Assembly: GCA_051294375.1 (NCBI GenBank)
Contig: CM119263.1
Location: forward strand, 16,707,777-16,771,776
Length of the DNA: 64,000 nt
DNA from: Paraspadella gotoi
Taxonomy: Eukaryota; Chaetognatha
Direction of reading: 5' to 3'
Of this stretch, positions 24,188 to 36,459 are shown piece after piece. Position 1 is the first letter of the stretch. Each line of letters opens with the position of its first letter. The notes under the pieces are model-generated. The model searched no databases, was not told where the DNA came from, and saw only the letters and a list, made by a program, of their open reading frames with translations. Both the position numbers and the translations under genes were made by a program.

Positions 24188-25075
24188 CTGCTTTCTCGCT
24201 GAGGGATGGGTCTATCTCTTTGAACGGCTTTAGGAAGGCTTCGCGGCCTCTGTCATCATGTTTTTGTCTTCTTCTACTTCTGGCTTTGTCTGCCTGTTCG
24301 ATTTCTTCCTTTGACGGGGTGTGCCTTATTATCGTTGTTGGTGGGATGTCTGTTTTACACGCTTTTCGCAGTCTGGGTTCCCCACCTGTGAAGTCGGCGT
24401 CCACGGGTCTGCCTGCGCAGTGTGGTTTTAACCCTAGCTCTCTGGCTGCGTTCTCTGCAATGATTATCCTGGTTGATCCCCATGTGCCAGGTTTTCCGGG
24501 GAGCTCGACTCCTTCTTTCAGGTCATTTCCCGTTACCGTTACTGCTGTCTTTCCATCTGTTGACTCCATCAGCCATTTCGAATCGGCTAGAGATTTCCAA
24601 TATGTGCGGGCCGCTCTGACCTTGGCGTTTCCGGTGCCATTTGCTTCTGCGAATAAGGGAATCTCCGTTCTGTCGTCTACGTACTGCCTGGCCAGCCACC
24701 TGGCGGCTCTTAGGGCGTTTTGCTTGCTTTTGAAAAGGTGGGTGACTGGTTTGCCATTCATGTGGGCTACCTGGGTTCCATCCTTGTCGTTAGGGGTTAT
24801 TACCCACATCTCTTCGTTGGGCCCGGGGTCGGTCGTTGCTGTGCCTAGTATCACGTCTCTGTCCTCGGCATCGGGTGAGACGAAGAATACTGTGTCTAGA
24901 ATCCAGTTTGGAACCATTACTCTCAGGTTTCTTTCTCTTATGGTGATCGGCCCTTTCCTGTCGTTACCTTAGTGGGTTCCATAATATTTTGTTGCTACGA
25001 CCATTCTCTACAAATCTTCTCGGTATTGTGTTTATGGAGGCCCCTGTGTCGTGTAGGCAGCTGGCTGGCTGCCGT
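24105..25075 (-). pseudogene. pol fragment: aspartic protease and linker
   Basis: The active-site DTGAS lies at 25036-25050 on the minus strand, followed by NTIPRRF in the same frame. That frame closes near 24970 and the protease C-terminal part (DVILGTA, the flap-side hydrophobic strand) lies in the next frame, 24917-24105. The remainder is a charged linker to RT. It cleaves the polyprotein in family members; here the frame break between the two halves suggests loss of function or a sequencing indel. Confidence 0.65.
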
Positions 25076-25105
25076 CGTGTAAAACGATCATCCCAGTCCG
25101 TCTGT

Positions 25106-25392
25106 CTAGGTAGGCCCCCACCAAACCTTCGTGGCTTCTGACGTTTTCTCTCCGGCGGCGCGGTGGGTTGTAGTGGCGGTATCGTCTTTGCGCCCCCTTC
25201 TCACCAATGCCAAGAGTTTTGCCATATCTAAAATGGACCGGGATTTAGCTTTTTGCTCAATTTTGTTTGGTGAGAGCCCGAATGGTTTTGCACTTTTTTT
25301 TTTTTTTTTTTTTGCGTAGGTTTGGCGTCTTTTCGGTTTTCGTTTCGCGTGGTTTATTTTGTTTTTCGTCTTGAATTCCATCGCTAACACCA
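25106..25392 (-). other. PBS and Lys-rich leader frame in place of gag
   Basis: Directly after the LTR, at 25392 on the minus strand, the sequence starts TGGTGTTAGCGATGG. TGG pairs with a tRNA 3' CCA, so this is the expected primer-binding site. The frame following it encodes about 90 residues, very rich in Lys/Arg and lacking capsid or zinc-knuckle motifs, ending at 25106. A complete gag cannot fit here, so gag is deleted or reduced to a basic tail. Confidence 0.6.
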
Positions 25393-25735
25393 CTTTGCAG
25401 TTTACACTATTTCTTCGATGTATTAATTAATCACGATGAGAATTAGAAAACGAGCAAAAGGTTTATTTACTTATTCACAGTTTAAAAGCGTAATGAGAAA
25501 ATAACTGAGTTAGAAAATATAGTACAACCATTCGGGCCGAGGGCAGCTTCGCTTATGAAAACTAAAGTCCTTCGTCCTACTCCCTCGGCCCATGAAACAA
25601 TCCCCTTTGGCCTAGTCCCACTCTCCGCCCTCTGATTCGCTATGAAGCTAAACCCATGATCGAATGAGCGAAGGAGGGAGAGAGTGGGAGGGGGATAGAG
25701 AGAAAGAGAGTTCACGACGATCGAATGGAGTGGAG
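25393..25735 (-). repeat. 5' LTR of the retroelement
   Basis: 343 bp, near-identical to 17574-17916. On the minus strand it lies upstream of the primer-binding site. The outer flank (GCGGATCCC at 25736) does not match the outer flank of the other LTR (ATCAATAT before 17574). Confidence 0.85.
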
Positions 25736-26808
25736 GCGGATCCCATATCCGCTGACGATATTATTGAGCATTTGATTCCACTCTCTTTGTTGATCCACTC
25801 TTATTTTACTCTTAAAAAGCTTTGGTTTCCTTACCGCCACATAACTCAGCGCCGAATGATTATGAAATGCACTTGATCCATCAACAATTTCGTCCAGAAA
25901 ACCTGGTGGAGTTTTTGAATTCAGAATTGTCAGATCATTGAATAAGAGAGGTGAAAATGGTTGGTCTTGACTAGATGAAGGGTGGAATCTTTTAAAATCC
26001 CAAACTTCTTTTTCTGACTCACATAATAAGGGGGGTGGTGGAACTGGCTTTGAAGATGATCTGTCCCTCTGAGTCTCGAAGCAGAGTCATTGTTGCCGCG
26101 CCGTTCATCATATATAGTTCATAATACGACTTCTTTGTAAGTTTGTTATGATTTTTTTTACTTTGATATTATTTTTACGTATTTTACTCTACAGTTGGTA
26201 TATATGTATTTAAAAATAGTAGTTTTGATACTTTATATAAACTATTTGTTATTGTTACCTTTTCATGCTTGTTAGAGAATAGATAAAATTGATGAAATTG
26301 ATTACATGGTTAAAGAATTAATGCAATTGATTGCCATTGTTTGTACCATTATCTAATAAAACGTGCTTAAATAAATAGCCAAAGTTTAGTTTTTCCTGGT
26401 TTTCCTGATTTTCCCAACTGTAGTTTGAATTAAAATTTAGAAATAAATCTCATTAAGATCATTTTAGTGGGAATAAATCGTGTCTTGGCATAGTTGCTGT
26501 TTCTGCATATCATAAGTAGAACAGAAGTAATGGGTAAGTTAGTTTTTTATATCAGAAAGAAGTACTGAGAAAATGCTAGTCCGTCAATCAACGGAGTCAG
26601 CAAGTAAAAGATTAAAAAAAGTAAAAACGGAAAATCTATCTATGTACGATGTTACAATGTTTTTCAAAATTGCTGTTATAATTGCCAAATTTTGGTATTG
26701 CTGATTTTGTTTTACGTAATATTTGCCTGTCCTTCAGTATTAATGATTCAAAATGACAAATCTTATTCTTCTCACACACGGTTACAAACTATTGTGGACC
26801 TCTTAGAA
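25736..26808. other. Region between the retroelement and CLOCK
   Basis: AT-rich from about 26100, GC-mixed before. No coding region, RNA gene or inverted repeat could be supported. The CLOCK promoter should lie toward the end. Confidence 0.5.
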
Positions 26809-29800
26809 ATGGCCGACGACGACGAAGCAGCATCGGGTTCGTTGAGAAATGAGCTTTTTTAGTGCCACTCGACAGGACAAATTACCGCCTGTTATTTGCT
26901 AGTTTCAGAATTTCGGATCTAAGTGTAGTCCGCCACTACAGGTGGGTTAGACGTCCCGTCTCGCTTACTAGCATTGATACCAATGGGGCGTGAACCCTAG
27001 ACCGCATGGTGGGAAGAGAGAATTCTCACTCTTGAGCCAGGGGAGCTGCACTGATGGGTGGCGATAGTGAATGTGTTGCCACACTTTCTTTATTTTGTTA
27101 TGTTGAGAAATGAAAAGTAAATTAGTTTTTTTTTGTTTTCTGGGTCTTCTCCCCTACCTGGAAATTTCAGGCCTAAGCCAATCCAGTTGCATAAAGACGA
27201 GGAATCTCAGCGAGAAACGACGGCGAGACCAGTTCAACTCTTTGGTCGCTGAGTTGGGTGCCATCGTGTCGAAAGGTCGGTCAAAGGTTATTCAATATTC
27301 ATATGATAAATCTTTACGTAAGATACATGCACACATCGTCCTAACTATAGTTTTGTTGCCTGACAAAAATAATTGGTACTACAATTAGTTTAAAAACATT
27401 ATTTCAAATTGTTCAACAATGTTTTTTTACGTTAAGTATGACTATAAGACCGAGGGGAATTATCAAATAAGCGACATAATTATTAATGTGATTAACGTGA
27501 TTAATTTAATCACATTCTCATCCTCGTCAATGGCTGAGCTGGCTAAATCGTCCCCAATTCAATCTTTGGGTAAAATGGGTAATTGGGTAATTGGGTATCT
27601 TTATTTCGGCTTAACAACGGGCCCTTTCCCAATCACAATCAGATACCGGTGAAAGGGACTCATTTCCTCCCTCCCTCTTCCACGTTTACCCTTCAACATG
27701 AACAGATGGCAAAAAGCTGGACAAATCGGGAATCCTCCGCGCCACCATCTCCTTCCTCCGCGGCCACAACGAGTCGATGGAGCGGCATCGCCTCTTCGAG
27801 ATCGACGCCGACTGGAAGCCGCCCTTCCTTTCCAACGACGAGTTCTCCCACATCATGATGGAAGCCGTCGACGCCTTCTGTGTTTCCTTCAAGACGGTGA
27901 TTTTCTTTCTTCTTACATTTTTTCCTGGCATTCCAATTTTTGTTGAGTTGTCCTTGTTATTGTTTTTTGTTGACCAGTAGTAGTACATATATTTTCACTC
28001 GGCATCCCGCCAATCGATCGTTCATCCTTCGCAACCTTTAAAAGTATTCATAGCCCTCCCCGTACTCCGTCCTTATTCAACAGAGCGGAACGATCCTCCA
28101 CCTGTCGTCGACGATTACCTCCCTGCTGCACCTGCTTCCCAAGGATCTGATCGGCACCGACTTTTTCGATCTCGTCCACGTCGACGATCGCGTCGGGATC
28201 AAGAAGAGGCTCGAATCTGCGGCTTTGGAGGAACAAGAAGAGGTCGGAGCTGGTGACGGGGCGCAGCGTTATTGCATATTTAGTAAAAGGATTTTTTAAA
28301 AATAATTATAGACAATTACTCATTGATCGGATGTTGATTTTTAAACAAGTTTTTTTGCTCGACCTTGAATTCGGATCACAATCGATGACGACGATGACGT
28401 TAAGACTAAACGGATTCTGATGATGACGATAATACGTAACTAATTCTCAGAGTTTGTAAATATTGAATAATCTTTTCAATGAAGATGGCTATGATATTGG
28501 CTCTACTTATGATTCAATTGCAACGGCACGATGGAAACCGATTCGTTTCGCTTTAGGTGGAATTTCAATGTCATCTTCGGTCTAACTTGGAGGAAGAAGG
28601 GGAAGCTCGTTATGAACCAGTATCGTTTCTGGGAATTCTGCGGCGGCAAGGCTTTGTCATCTTTGAAGAATGCCGAGTTCAATATGATCTTCTTGTTTGA
28701 TTGTTTGTTTGTTTTAGTCAGTGGAGGAAACTGATGTTTTGTGCCTAATGCGTACGTAAACACTATTGAGAGTTTTTGTTAGCTTAATAAATAACTTTTA
28801 AAGCTTTCAAATATTAATATCTAATGCTCATGCTCATCTATAATGGTTTGAAACCGACTGAACCGATTTACAAGAATCGTTAAAATAAAGGCAATTATTT
28901 ACAGCATTGAAAAAAACAAGCAATTATGGCAATCAACATTGTTAACAGTGTACATAAATTAACGGCATGAGCAATACGCGTGGTCCACTTCGAAAAAATC
29001 GTACAACTACTCATCAAATCAACGGTCGCGCTCATTGAGCATCATTGTCGTCGGGGAGTTCCATCTCGCAGATGAAACTAAACTTTGCAGTGCACCTGTA
29101 GTCTCGCCACGAGTGCTGCACCTTAAAGGTCTCTACGTCCTGCATAAGCAAGCAGGTGTTGCCCTTGAATTCCGGCTTTCCGTCTCGCCACGAGGGATGG
29201 AATCTGCTGATCTCCGTCCCGTTCCTGATCCACCGCCACGCCCCGGCCGCGCCTTCACTCCGGGCGCCGAGCCAGTGGAACCGGTCCGGATCCGCGCGAG
29301 CCACGGCGTCGTAGAGATGTCGCCATTCGTCGTCGTCGTCGCAGGAGGCCAAATCAGCGCCATATCCTTGGCAGATGCGACGCGCCGCGTTCCACGACGC
29401 GGGCGTCGGGCTGGCGAAGTACCACGAGTTACGAAACGGCGTCATGGGTCCGATGAAGCCATGCGCCGTGAATTCGTCCAGGAAGCAGCGAGTGCCGTCG
29501 CCTAGGTAACCTGGGTCGCAAGCGCAGGTCATCATGCCGCCCTGCTGGACGCATCGGGCATTATGGGAGCAGGAGAAGCATGTCAGAATGGCTGTGAAAC
29601 GGGAGAAAGGGAAATATAATTTGCTATGCCCTCCTTATTAATCAGAAAGCCTTCGTTGTAAATCGGAGAAGCTTTTTCGTTGTCTTAAACCAACCGTCGA
29701 GCACCCTCTCTTGCTTCTGCTGCCGAGCGTTTTCGTTTCTGAGTTCCGCCAAGATGCTCGACAACACTTGATTCTGCTCTTTGACGAGTCGCTTCACGTC

Positions 29801-31857
29801 GCGTCTCGTCTCTCGCGTCAAATGAGAATAGGGGTCGCTGGTGCCTGGGAAGTAGGGTGGTTACAAAACGGAGGGAAAAAAATTAAACCGTCTTCACAGG
29901 TGTTCGATCGAGTCTATTAGAAATTAAAAAAAAAAAAAAACTCCCCAAACTGAGCTGTGAATTTTTTTTCTTTGAAATTGATCGATCGATTTTTTATCAT
30001 GGAGGACGACGACGATCTCTCGGAGATGGTCTCAATTAATCGTGTGTGTCGATTGCCATTGCGTATTAATTTCGATCGTGCGATCTCATAGTGCGTAGTT
30101 GTTTTGAGGCTATCGTATTATTAAATTGTTCATTATTCGGATTGTGAGAGGATGGTAAAACATACTTTTGTATTTCAGTTACGTTGTTTTTTTTCTCTTT
30201 CGTCACTTTTTGAGATTTAGAAAAAAACATAAAAATAAAATTGTAAGTAAAACTTTCCAAATTTCAGAATTTATTTTTAAAAAAATATTCGGTAGTTAAT
30301 AAGTTATATATTAAGGTTAATTAGTTTTATTTTACACGTTTAAAAAAAAATTTATAATATGTAAAAAAAGTCAAAAGGAGACAAAAGGAAAACGCTTACT
30401 TTACATTTATTGCAGTAGTTCATGGATGTAGCATTTATGATTTCCAAAGCATTTATATCTAAAAATTTATCAGTAAGTCGGCTAACCATGTATTTTTAAA
30501 AAAAATTACTCCTTACAACATTAGGATTACCTTTTTTAAAGTCGCGAGCTGCGATCCCCGACTCTCGCGACAACATTGTTGTTGACAACAGCAAGAAAAT
30601 CAAAAGTTTTCCCGACATTTTTGTTACGCAGTAAATGTAGTTCGTGGTGCAGGTGTTGTATCGGAGTGATTGTTAATCTTTATCCTTCGTTGGATTCAAT
30701 TCTCTTGTGCATTTTTTTTTCCTATTCTGTTCTCTTCGACTCCGAGGGGAAAATTTATGTCTGCATCAAAACATCGTCGATACGAAGGGGACAACGATGA
30801 TGGCGATTATAAAAAACATTGAGTTTTTTTTTAATGTTGCTTTTTCGTTAGTCAACTTTTTTTTCTACATCGCAGACGAGATAAATGAAAATACAGGATG
30901 GCGAGGATCGACTTTTTTATCGGGTTGTCTTCCGTAGACTGATGTCTTTGAAAATCGAACAAAATTGTATTTTCTATTCTTTGTCCATCAATTTTTGATT
31001 TGTTGTCGAAAACTGTTTTTAAGTTATATAATCCAAATGTTTTGGACTTGAAAGAAGTTTAGGTTTAGGTACAAGTTAAAAAAATTAACAACCACTCTCA
31101 AGTTCTGTGTAGCGATATAACGTTTTATAGTTTAGAAAAATTAATTAATTCAATCTTCTATTTAACAGAAAATGCGGAATTTAGCTTTCTCGGAACCGGT
31201 CGCCTCTCCTCGCCCACTGTAAATGTAAGGATACATTTGAAAAGAATTAAATTTAAAATATTTAAAACTACCCTGTAAGTGCAAGCCACCCACAGTTTGA
31301 TAATTTCGTTAGAAAAAAAAAAAAACTCTTGTTTTCCTCCTCGGGTTTGTTTTTTCAATTTTTCACTTTCTTTATTCAGCTGCTGAAAGAAGTGACTTTG
31401 ATAGAACCGAGCGGCAAAGATCTGGAGTTCACTTCTCGTCACTCGCTCGAATGGAAATTTTTGTTTCTCGATTCCAAAGCCTCACCCATTATAGGTGAGG
31501 TGGGGAGTCGGACGGAAAGGTCAACAAACTTGGTTTACTATATTTCCTCTTCCTTTACACCAAATGCGTTGTATTCAGGATACATGCCGTTCGAAATATT
31601 GGGCCATTCAGGCTACGAGTACATTCATATGGACGACTTAGCAGATTTGGTTTTGTGTCACGAAGAGCTACTGCGAAAAGGGGAAGGCAACTCTGGTTAT
31701 TACAGGTGAGAAATTTTAAGCCTTTTGCTATATATATGACCTTTTTCGTTTTTGTGAGTTAAAACAAAATCAGAATTTTGAAAGGGGAGAGAGAGAGAGA
31801 GAGAGAAGAGAGAGGAGAGAGAGAGGAGAGAGAGAGAAGAGAGAGAGAGGAAAGAGA

Positions 31858-31890
<33 letters not shown>

Positions 31891-34800
31891 CTGCGTCATT
31901 GTAATACGTTTTCGGATCTTTTGCCTCAATTTAAATTTACAACTCTGTCAATTCGCGACGAAAGAAGTAAAATTTTTCCCAAAGTTTAATTTAAATGTAA
32001 ATATATGTTAAACTTGTCTTTCTTTTTGGAGATGCAAGCAGGATCACCGACTTTTTTCGAATTGCAGATTTTTAAGCAAAGGCCAGCAATACATTTGGCT
32101 CAAAACCCACTACTACATCACCTACCATCAGTGGAACTCCCGGCCTGAGTTCATTATGTGCAAACATCAAGTCAAAACTTACGAAGAAGTTTTGGAAGGA
32201 AGAAAAATGGAATCTGCCGGTAAGTTATTTAGGATATATCCCTTTTCTCCCACTCTCTCTCTTTTTAGTTGCGCCCCAAGGGCTCGCGAAGCATCTTTAC
32301 AAGACACGAGGGTGTCTTTCGGTCGGTTGCCCTCTTCTGTTTAAATTCTAATAACTTTCGTATTACTTTTTTATTGATATTTAGAAAATAGTAGAAGTTA
32401 AAATACCATAGTAAGATCCTCCTTGGGAATGTGTTTCATACTTGTGTCGTCACGTGATCACGCGAAATTAAAGTTAACGCGTCGCAAAACCTTGGAATTT
32501 AGTTTCTTTCTTTCTTTCTTTCCTTCTTTCTGTCTATTTTTCTTTTCCTATTTATCTTAAATTTCACCCAGTCCGGCAACCCTCCGAGGCTCAGCGCCGA
32601 CTCGATCGCCGGAAGCGAGAGGAGGAGGCGCGGTGCGAGATGGAGGATCCCTCGGAAGAAGGGATGGAGTTGTCGGAGGAGGCACTGCAGCGGATGGACA
32701 GGAAACACCGCAGGAACTCGGGTGGCAGCAGCAGCGGTCGCAGCGGCTCGTCGAAAAAGAAGAGGAGAAGGGACAAGGACGAGGTAAGTGAGGAAGGTGG
32801 GAGATAGATGAGCGAGAGAGGCTCAGCCTTAGTGTCACCTCGTAGATTCGAGCAGCGGACATCTGATGCTTCTGCCATTCGCTTCGGTTTTATTCATGGC
32901 GTATGAAGTGCGTTCACGTTCGATAGTTGTGGCTCCTGTTCAACAAGATGGATAACGACAGCAACATTTCAGTATCGCATATTCGATAATTTTTTTTTTT
33001 TTGCATTTTTTACAAGATATCTTTGATATTAGAATTAGTTTCATACCGAATGATCCCTTGGAACCGTCAAAGTTTTTCATTTGTAACTTGTTTAAATAAG
33101 TAATTATATATTCTATGTTCCCATCAATATTTTTCTTACCCGGCCTCACCCTCCCCCATCCAGATCACGTCGAGAACTTCCGGCTCGTCCGCCGGACGTT
33201 CATCAACCGGACGATCGGCCACCGACGAAATCTCCGTCCGGTCGTCGGCGTTGAGAGAATTTTTGAGAAACACGAAGGGAGGTGAGTAGTTTTGATATAA
33301 ATCAAATCAATCAATCAATCAATTCATTCAATAAATCCAATTTGCCTAATCGGCAAATCTGATATAAATAAATATATCAATAAATCAATCATTCAATCAA
33401 TAAAATGAAGTAAAATGAAATAAATAATCATATCAATTAATTAATTAATCCGATGAATTTATCGCATAATAAACTAACACTCAATCAATTCATACAATCA
33501 ATTTAATCAATAAACTCGGTCAAATTTACCGTTCCCGTTTCAGATACAAAATCTTTGAAACTCATCGCGCCATCGACTTCTACAGCAACAGCATCATCAT
33601 CGACTTACCCTTCATCGTCGGGCGTAGAAGCCTCGGCGACGACGACGACGACGTCGACGTCGAGTTCTTCGTCCAAGTCGGCCTCGTCGCAAAACTTTGT
33701 GCGAAACATTGCGAATTTGCTGCAGTCGCGAGGGACGCAGGGGATGCCGCTCTCAATCAAGAATATTCTCGAATGGGAAAAAGCTGGTGAGGATTTTACA
33801 TTTTTTTAAAAAAATTTTTGTTTTTTTATATTTTCGAATCTTTTATTTAACAGGTAAACTGACCGGGTCTCAAAGCAAAGCCCTCACGGTTCGGGATCAG
33901 CTGATGGCGAGACAGCGGCTGCAGGAACGACAAGTGGGTGGACAGGAGCAAGGGACGAACAACGCAGGTAGAATCGTTTCGTGACCCAACAGGCGAGAAC
34001 TCTTATTTTTTTAAAAATTAAATTCCAATACGCTCCTCTATCAAGGGACTCAAATCTCTTTCGCCCTGGACCCGAAAATCGCTCGACTAATGTCCTCCGT
34101 CGCCGCCACTTCCGCCACGCTCTCCGAAGCGCTTATCGCGTCTCCAGTCATCGCCTCCTCCAATTTCTCTCCCGCCGTCATCGTCACTTCTTCGATTCTC
34201 TCTCCGTCGGCGGTGACAACGCCGACGGCGGCGTTGGCGACGTCCTCCACGCTCTCGCCAACAGCAGTGATCGCGACTCCAGCGACGTCGACGACGCCTA
34301 AAATGCCGGCCACGCCTACTCTCCTCAACGCCGCGCAAAAACTCATACAGGTCTTTCTTGTAATTTCGAATTGTCCAACCTTTCGCCAATTTATCGTCAT
34401 TGGGCAACAATTTAAAAACCTTTTAAAATCCAGGAACAACTGATACAAAAGCACAACATGCTTCAGCAGCAGATAAAGAAGCAGCAAGAGGACTTACGCA
34501 TTGTGACGGAGCAGTTGGCATTGTTGCAGCAGATGGAAGCCTTGGCGCAAGTGCCGGATTCTGCCGTCGCCGGTGCCGGGGTCGCCGGTCCAGGGTTATT
34601 CAGCGGCGGAACTGTGGGCGGAGCCGTTGGAGGGAGCGTCGATTCTGGCGGTGTGGTTGCGGACAGCGTGGTGGGTGGGTCGGTGGTGTCGAGCAGCACC
34701 GTAGGAGGCGGTGTCGGGAGCGTAACAGTCCAAGCGGCGGAAACTGACACAGGTTAGTGTAATTTCATGGAAATCCTGTCCTTCATCTTTTAACATGTTT

Positions 34801-35488
34801 ATGGTTGGTCTTGGGATGATCTTTGCCATGAAATGATCTTCATCTTTATGACCTCCTTTTCCCAGTCGTACCCTCTCAACTCTCGACTCTGATTCAACTC
34901 CACCCCGCTCCTCTCGTCCAACTCTCGCGACCCGAAGCGACGCCTCTCGTTCAACTCAAAGCCTCGCCCATCTCCGCTCAGCCGCAGGTCGTTTTTCTCC
35001 CCGGCGAATCTCCCGCGCTATCCGTCTCGTCGCAGCAGCAGACGTTGCAGCAATTGTCGCCGCCCAAGTCGTCGAACCTCAATCCGCCCGGTGTCGTCGT
35101 CGCGTCGGAGGAAACGACGACGACCACAGCGTCGAAAGCGGACGGAGGCGGCGCCGTTTCCGTACAATCCGGCGCGGCAATAGGAAAAGGGGAGAATTCA
35201 TCTCGCCGCGAAATCCCGACGACGACCTCGACGACGACGCTAAGAGTATCCGGCGTCGTCAACGCCGGTCATTCCATTTTCGTGCCAGTCACGCCAGCTC
35301 CGGCGTCTCTCTCTCTCCCCATCGGCCAATTCGTTGTGTCTCCGGCTACTCAGTCCACGCCCTCGATCACGGAAGCGGAAGTTAATACGGGGACTCGTGC
35401 GGGCGGGGAAGGGCAGACGACGGCGGTCGGACCGGAAGGGCAGAGCGAAGCAAAAGGAAAAGGAAAGGCTGATGAACGCGCATTATAA
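26809..35488 (+). CDS. CLOCK: CLOCK circadian bHLH-PAS transcription factor
   Basis: Exons read: 26809-26836, 27171-27275, 27706-27896, 28084-28242, from 28557 (VEFQCHLRS, end uncertain), 31169-31224, 31380-31494, 31579-31705, 32068-32219, 32572-32783, 33164-33281, 33544-33786, 33854-33967, 34046-34350, 34434-34752, 34866-35488. They encode the bHLH ([13 protein letters not shown], then [16 protein letters not shown]), PAS-A ([19 protein letters not shown]...), and PAS-B ([66 protein letters not shown]). A basic coil follows, then a Gln-rich helix ([20 protein letters not shown]) matching the exon-19 segment that binds CIPC and PER-type repressors in mammals. CLOCK pairs with BMAL/CYCLE on E-boxes to drive the circadian loop. 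At least one exon between about 28650 and 31168 (PAS-A end and linker) is not located. The 28-base first exon is the least certain. Confidence 0.93.
26907..27057 (+). repeat. SINE-like dispersed repeat family A, copy 2 (CLOCK intron 1)
   Basis: Aligns with 5628-5774 over its length: TTCGGATC near the start, GTGAACCC-TAGACC-CATGGT in the middle, CTGATG at the end. Identity by eye is moderate, so the copies are old. The middle again resembles a reversed B-box. Confidence 0.55.
29032..29844 (-). CDS. C-type lectin with coiled coil and EGF-like module, nested in a CLOCK intron (5' end missing)
   Basis: Two exons join in phase: 29844-29695 and 29591-29032. The first encodes a hydrophilic helix of about 50 residues ([20 protein letters not shown]) that looks like a trimerising coiled coil. 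The second encodes an EGF-like module with six cysteines (CFSC...[14 protein letters not shown]) and a C-type lectin domain of about 130 residues. Lectin landmarks: [23 protein letters not shown], a KPE tripeptide in the position of EPN/QPD, NTCLLM and WRDYRC (WND position), FICE before the end. The unusual KPE makes sugar specificity unpredictable. An upstream exon with a signal peptide must exist and was not found. The gene lies antisense within the large CLOCK intron between PAS-A and PAS-B. Confidence 0.82.
31784..31891. repeat. Interrupted (GA)n tract in a CLOCK intron
   Basis: GAGA repeats broken by extra A or G bases lie about 80 bases after the donor at 31706. Non-coding. Confidence 0.9.
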
Positions 35489-36459
35489 AGATATGAACTA
35501 TTGTTGTACTTAAGAGCCGAAAATTGGTCGTATAAGGTGATTGTGATACTTTTATTTGTAGTTCTGATGGTGGTTTTATTTATTATCGATGGCCTGGCCG
35601 TTTAATTACCGTAGATTTAATACCTATGTATTATGTAAATTGCCTTTTGCCCGAAACCTGACCGAAATAACTTGAAAGTTTAAATTTACGTATGTCTTTT
35701 CTCAAATCAAATTCATTCCGTTCCTATTTGCAAAAGCTTGAGGTTTTACAAGGTAGTATTGTAATTAATAGAAAGTTGATAAGTGATAACGTAGAAATTA
35801 TTATATTTTTATTCGCTATAATGTGATTAAAGGAAAACATCCAATTCCAAATCAATTTAAGTCAATATCCTGAAGTTTCGATCTTAGTCTTCTCATTTTT
35901 GAAACTCTTTCTAGTCATTTACATCATCTATTTTTGTACATCATCATATCAAGATGTTGTGCTTAACGAACTGCCTAAAATTTTACTTTTAATAATGTAT
36001 TTTTGCTGCGAAATAAAACTCATATGGTGTAATTTTTTTTGCAACAACTTGTATTTTAAAACTACTTAGTACACTAATTAAAAAACTACAAATTCCTGTA
36101 CTCTAAATACAGTATACGCAAGAAATTAACGCTTTGAGCGAAAATTTAAAAAAAGCAATTTAAAATTTAAAAAGCAAGTTAAAATTTAGACATTATGTGT
36201 AAATCCTTTCTTTTTCGTTGTGTTTGTAGATTAAAGGAATAGTTTGAATATTTTTGCAACAAACAAATAAATTTAATAATTAACATCTCGTGTAAGAGAT
36301 TAAAAGTCACGAAAATGACTTTCCTTTTACTTCATTTTACTTGCTTTCCAATCGTCCCGTATTTTCTTATCCGTGCACTTTTTCTCAATGAATCTCTTAA
36401 GTATCCTCGCTGGTCGCTAAGAGACGCCCGCGCTCATCCAAGTCGCGATAAAATCTGTT
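35489..36459. other. Convergent intergenic region between CLOCK and the homeobox gene
   Basis: The two genes end toward each other across about 970 bases of AT-rich DNA. AATAAA-like words (for example near 36013) can serve the plus-strand CLOCK transcript, and TTTATT words the minus-strand gene. No further gene seen. Confidence 0.55.

Larger units (their letters stand above)
17574..25735 (-). mobile_element. Env-bearing LTR retroelement (Ty3/gypsy-like), 8.2 kb, defective
   Basis: Direct repeats of 343 bp bound the element (17574-17916 and 25393-25735). Minus-strand order from the right is LTR, primer-binding site, a short Lys-rich frame, aspartic protease, reverse transcriptase, RNase H, an OTU-like domain, integrase, env, LTR. 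This is the arrangement of a Ty3/gypsy element with an env, as in errantivirus-like elements. The two LTRs differ at only about two positions, so the insertion should be recent, yet pol and env are split by several frameshifts and a stop. There are only about 340 bases between the LTR and the protease motif, so a normal gag is missing. No clear target-site duplication is visible at the outer edges. Confidence 0.88.
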
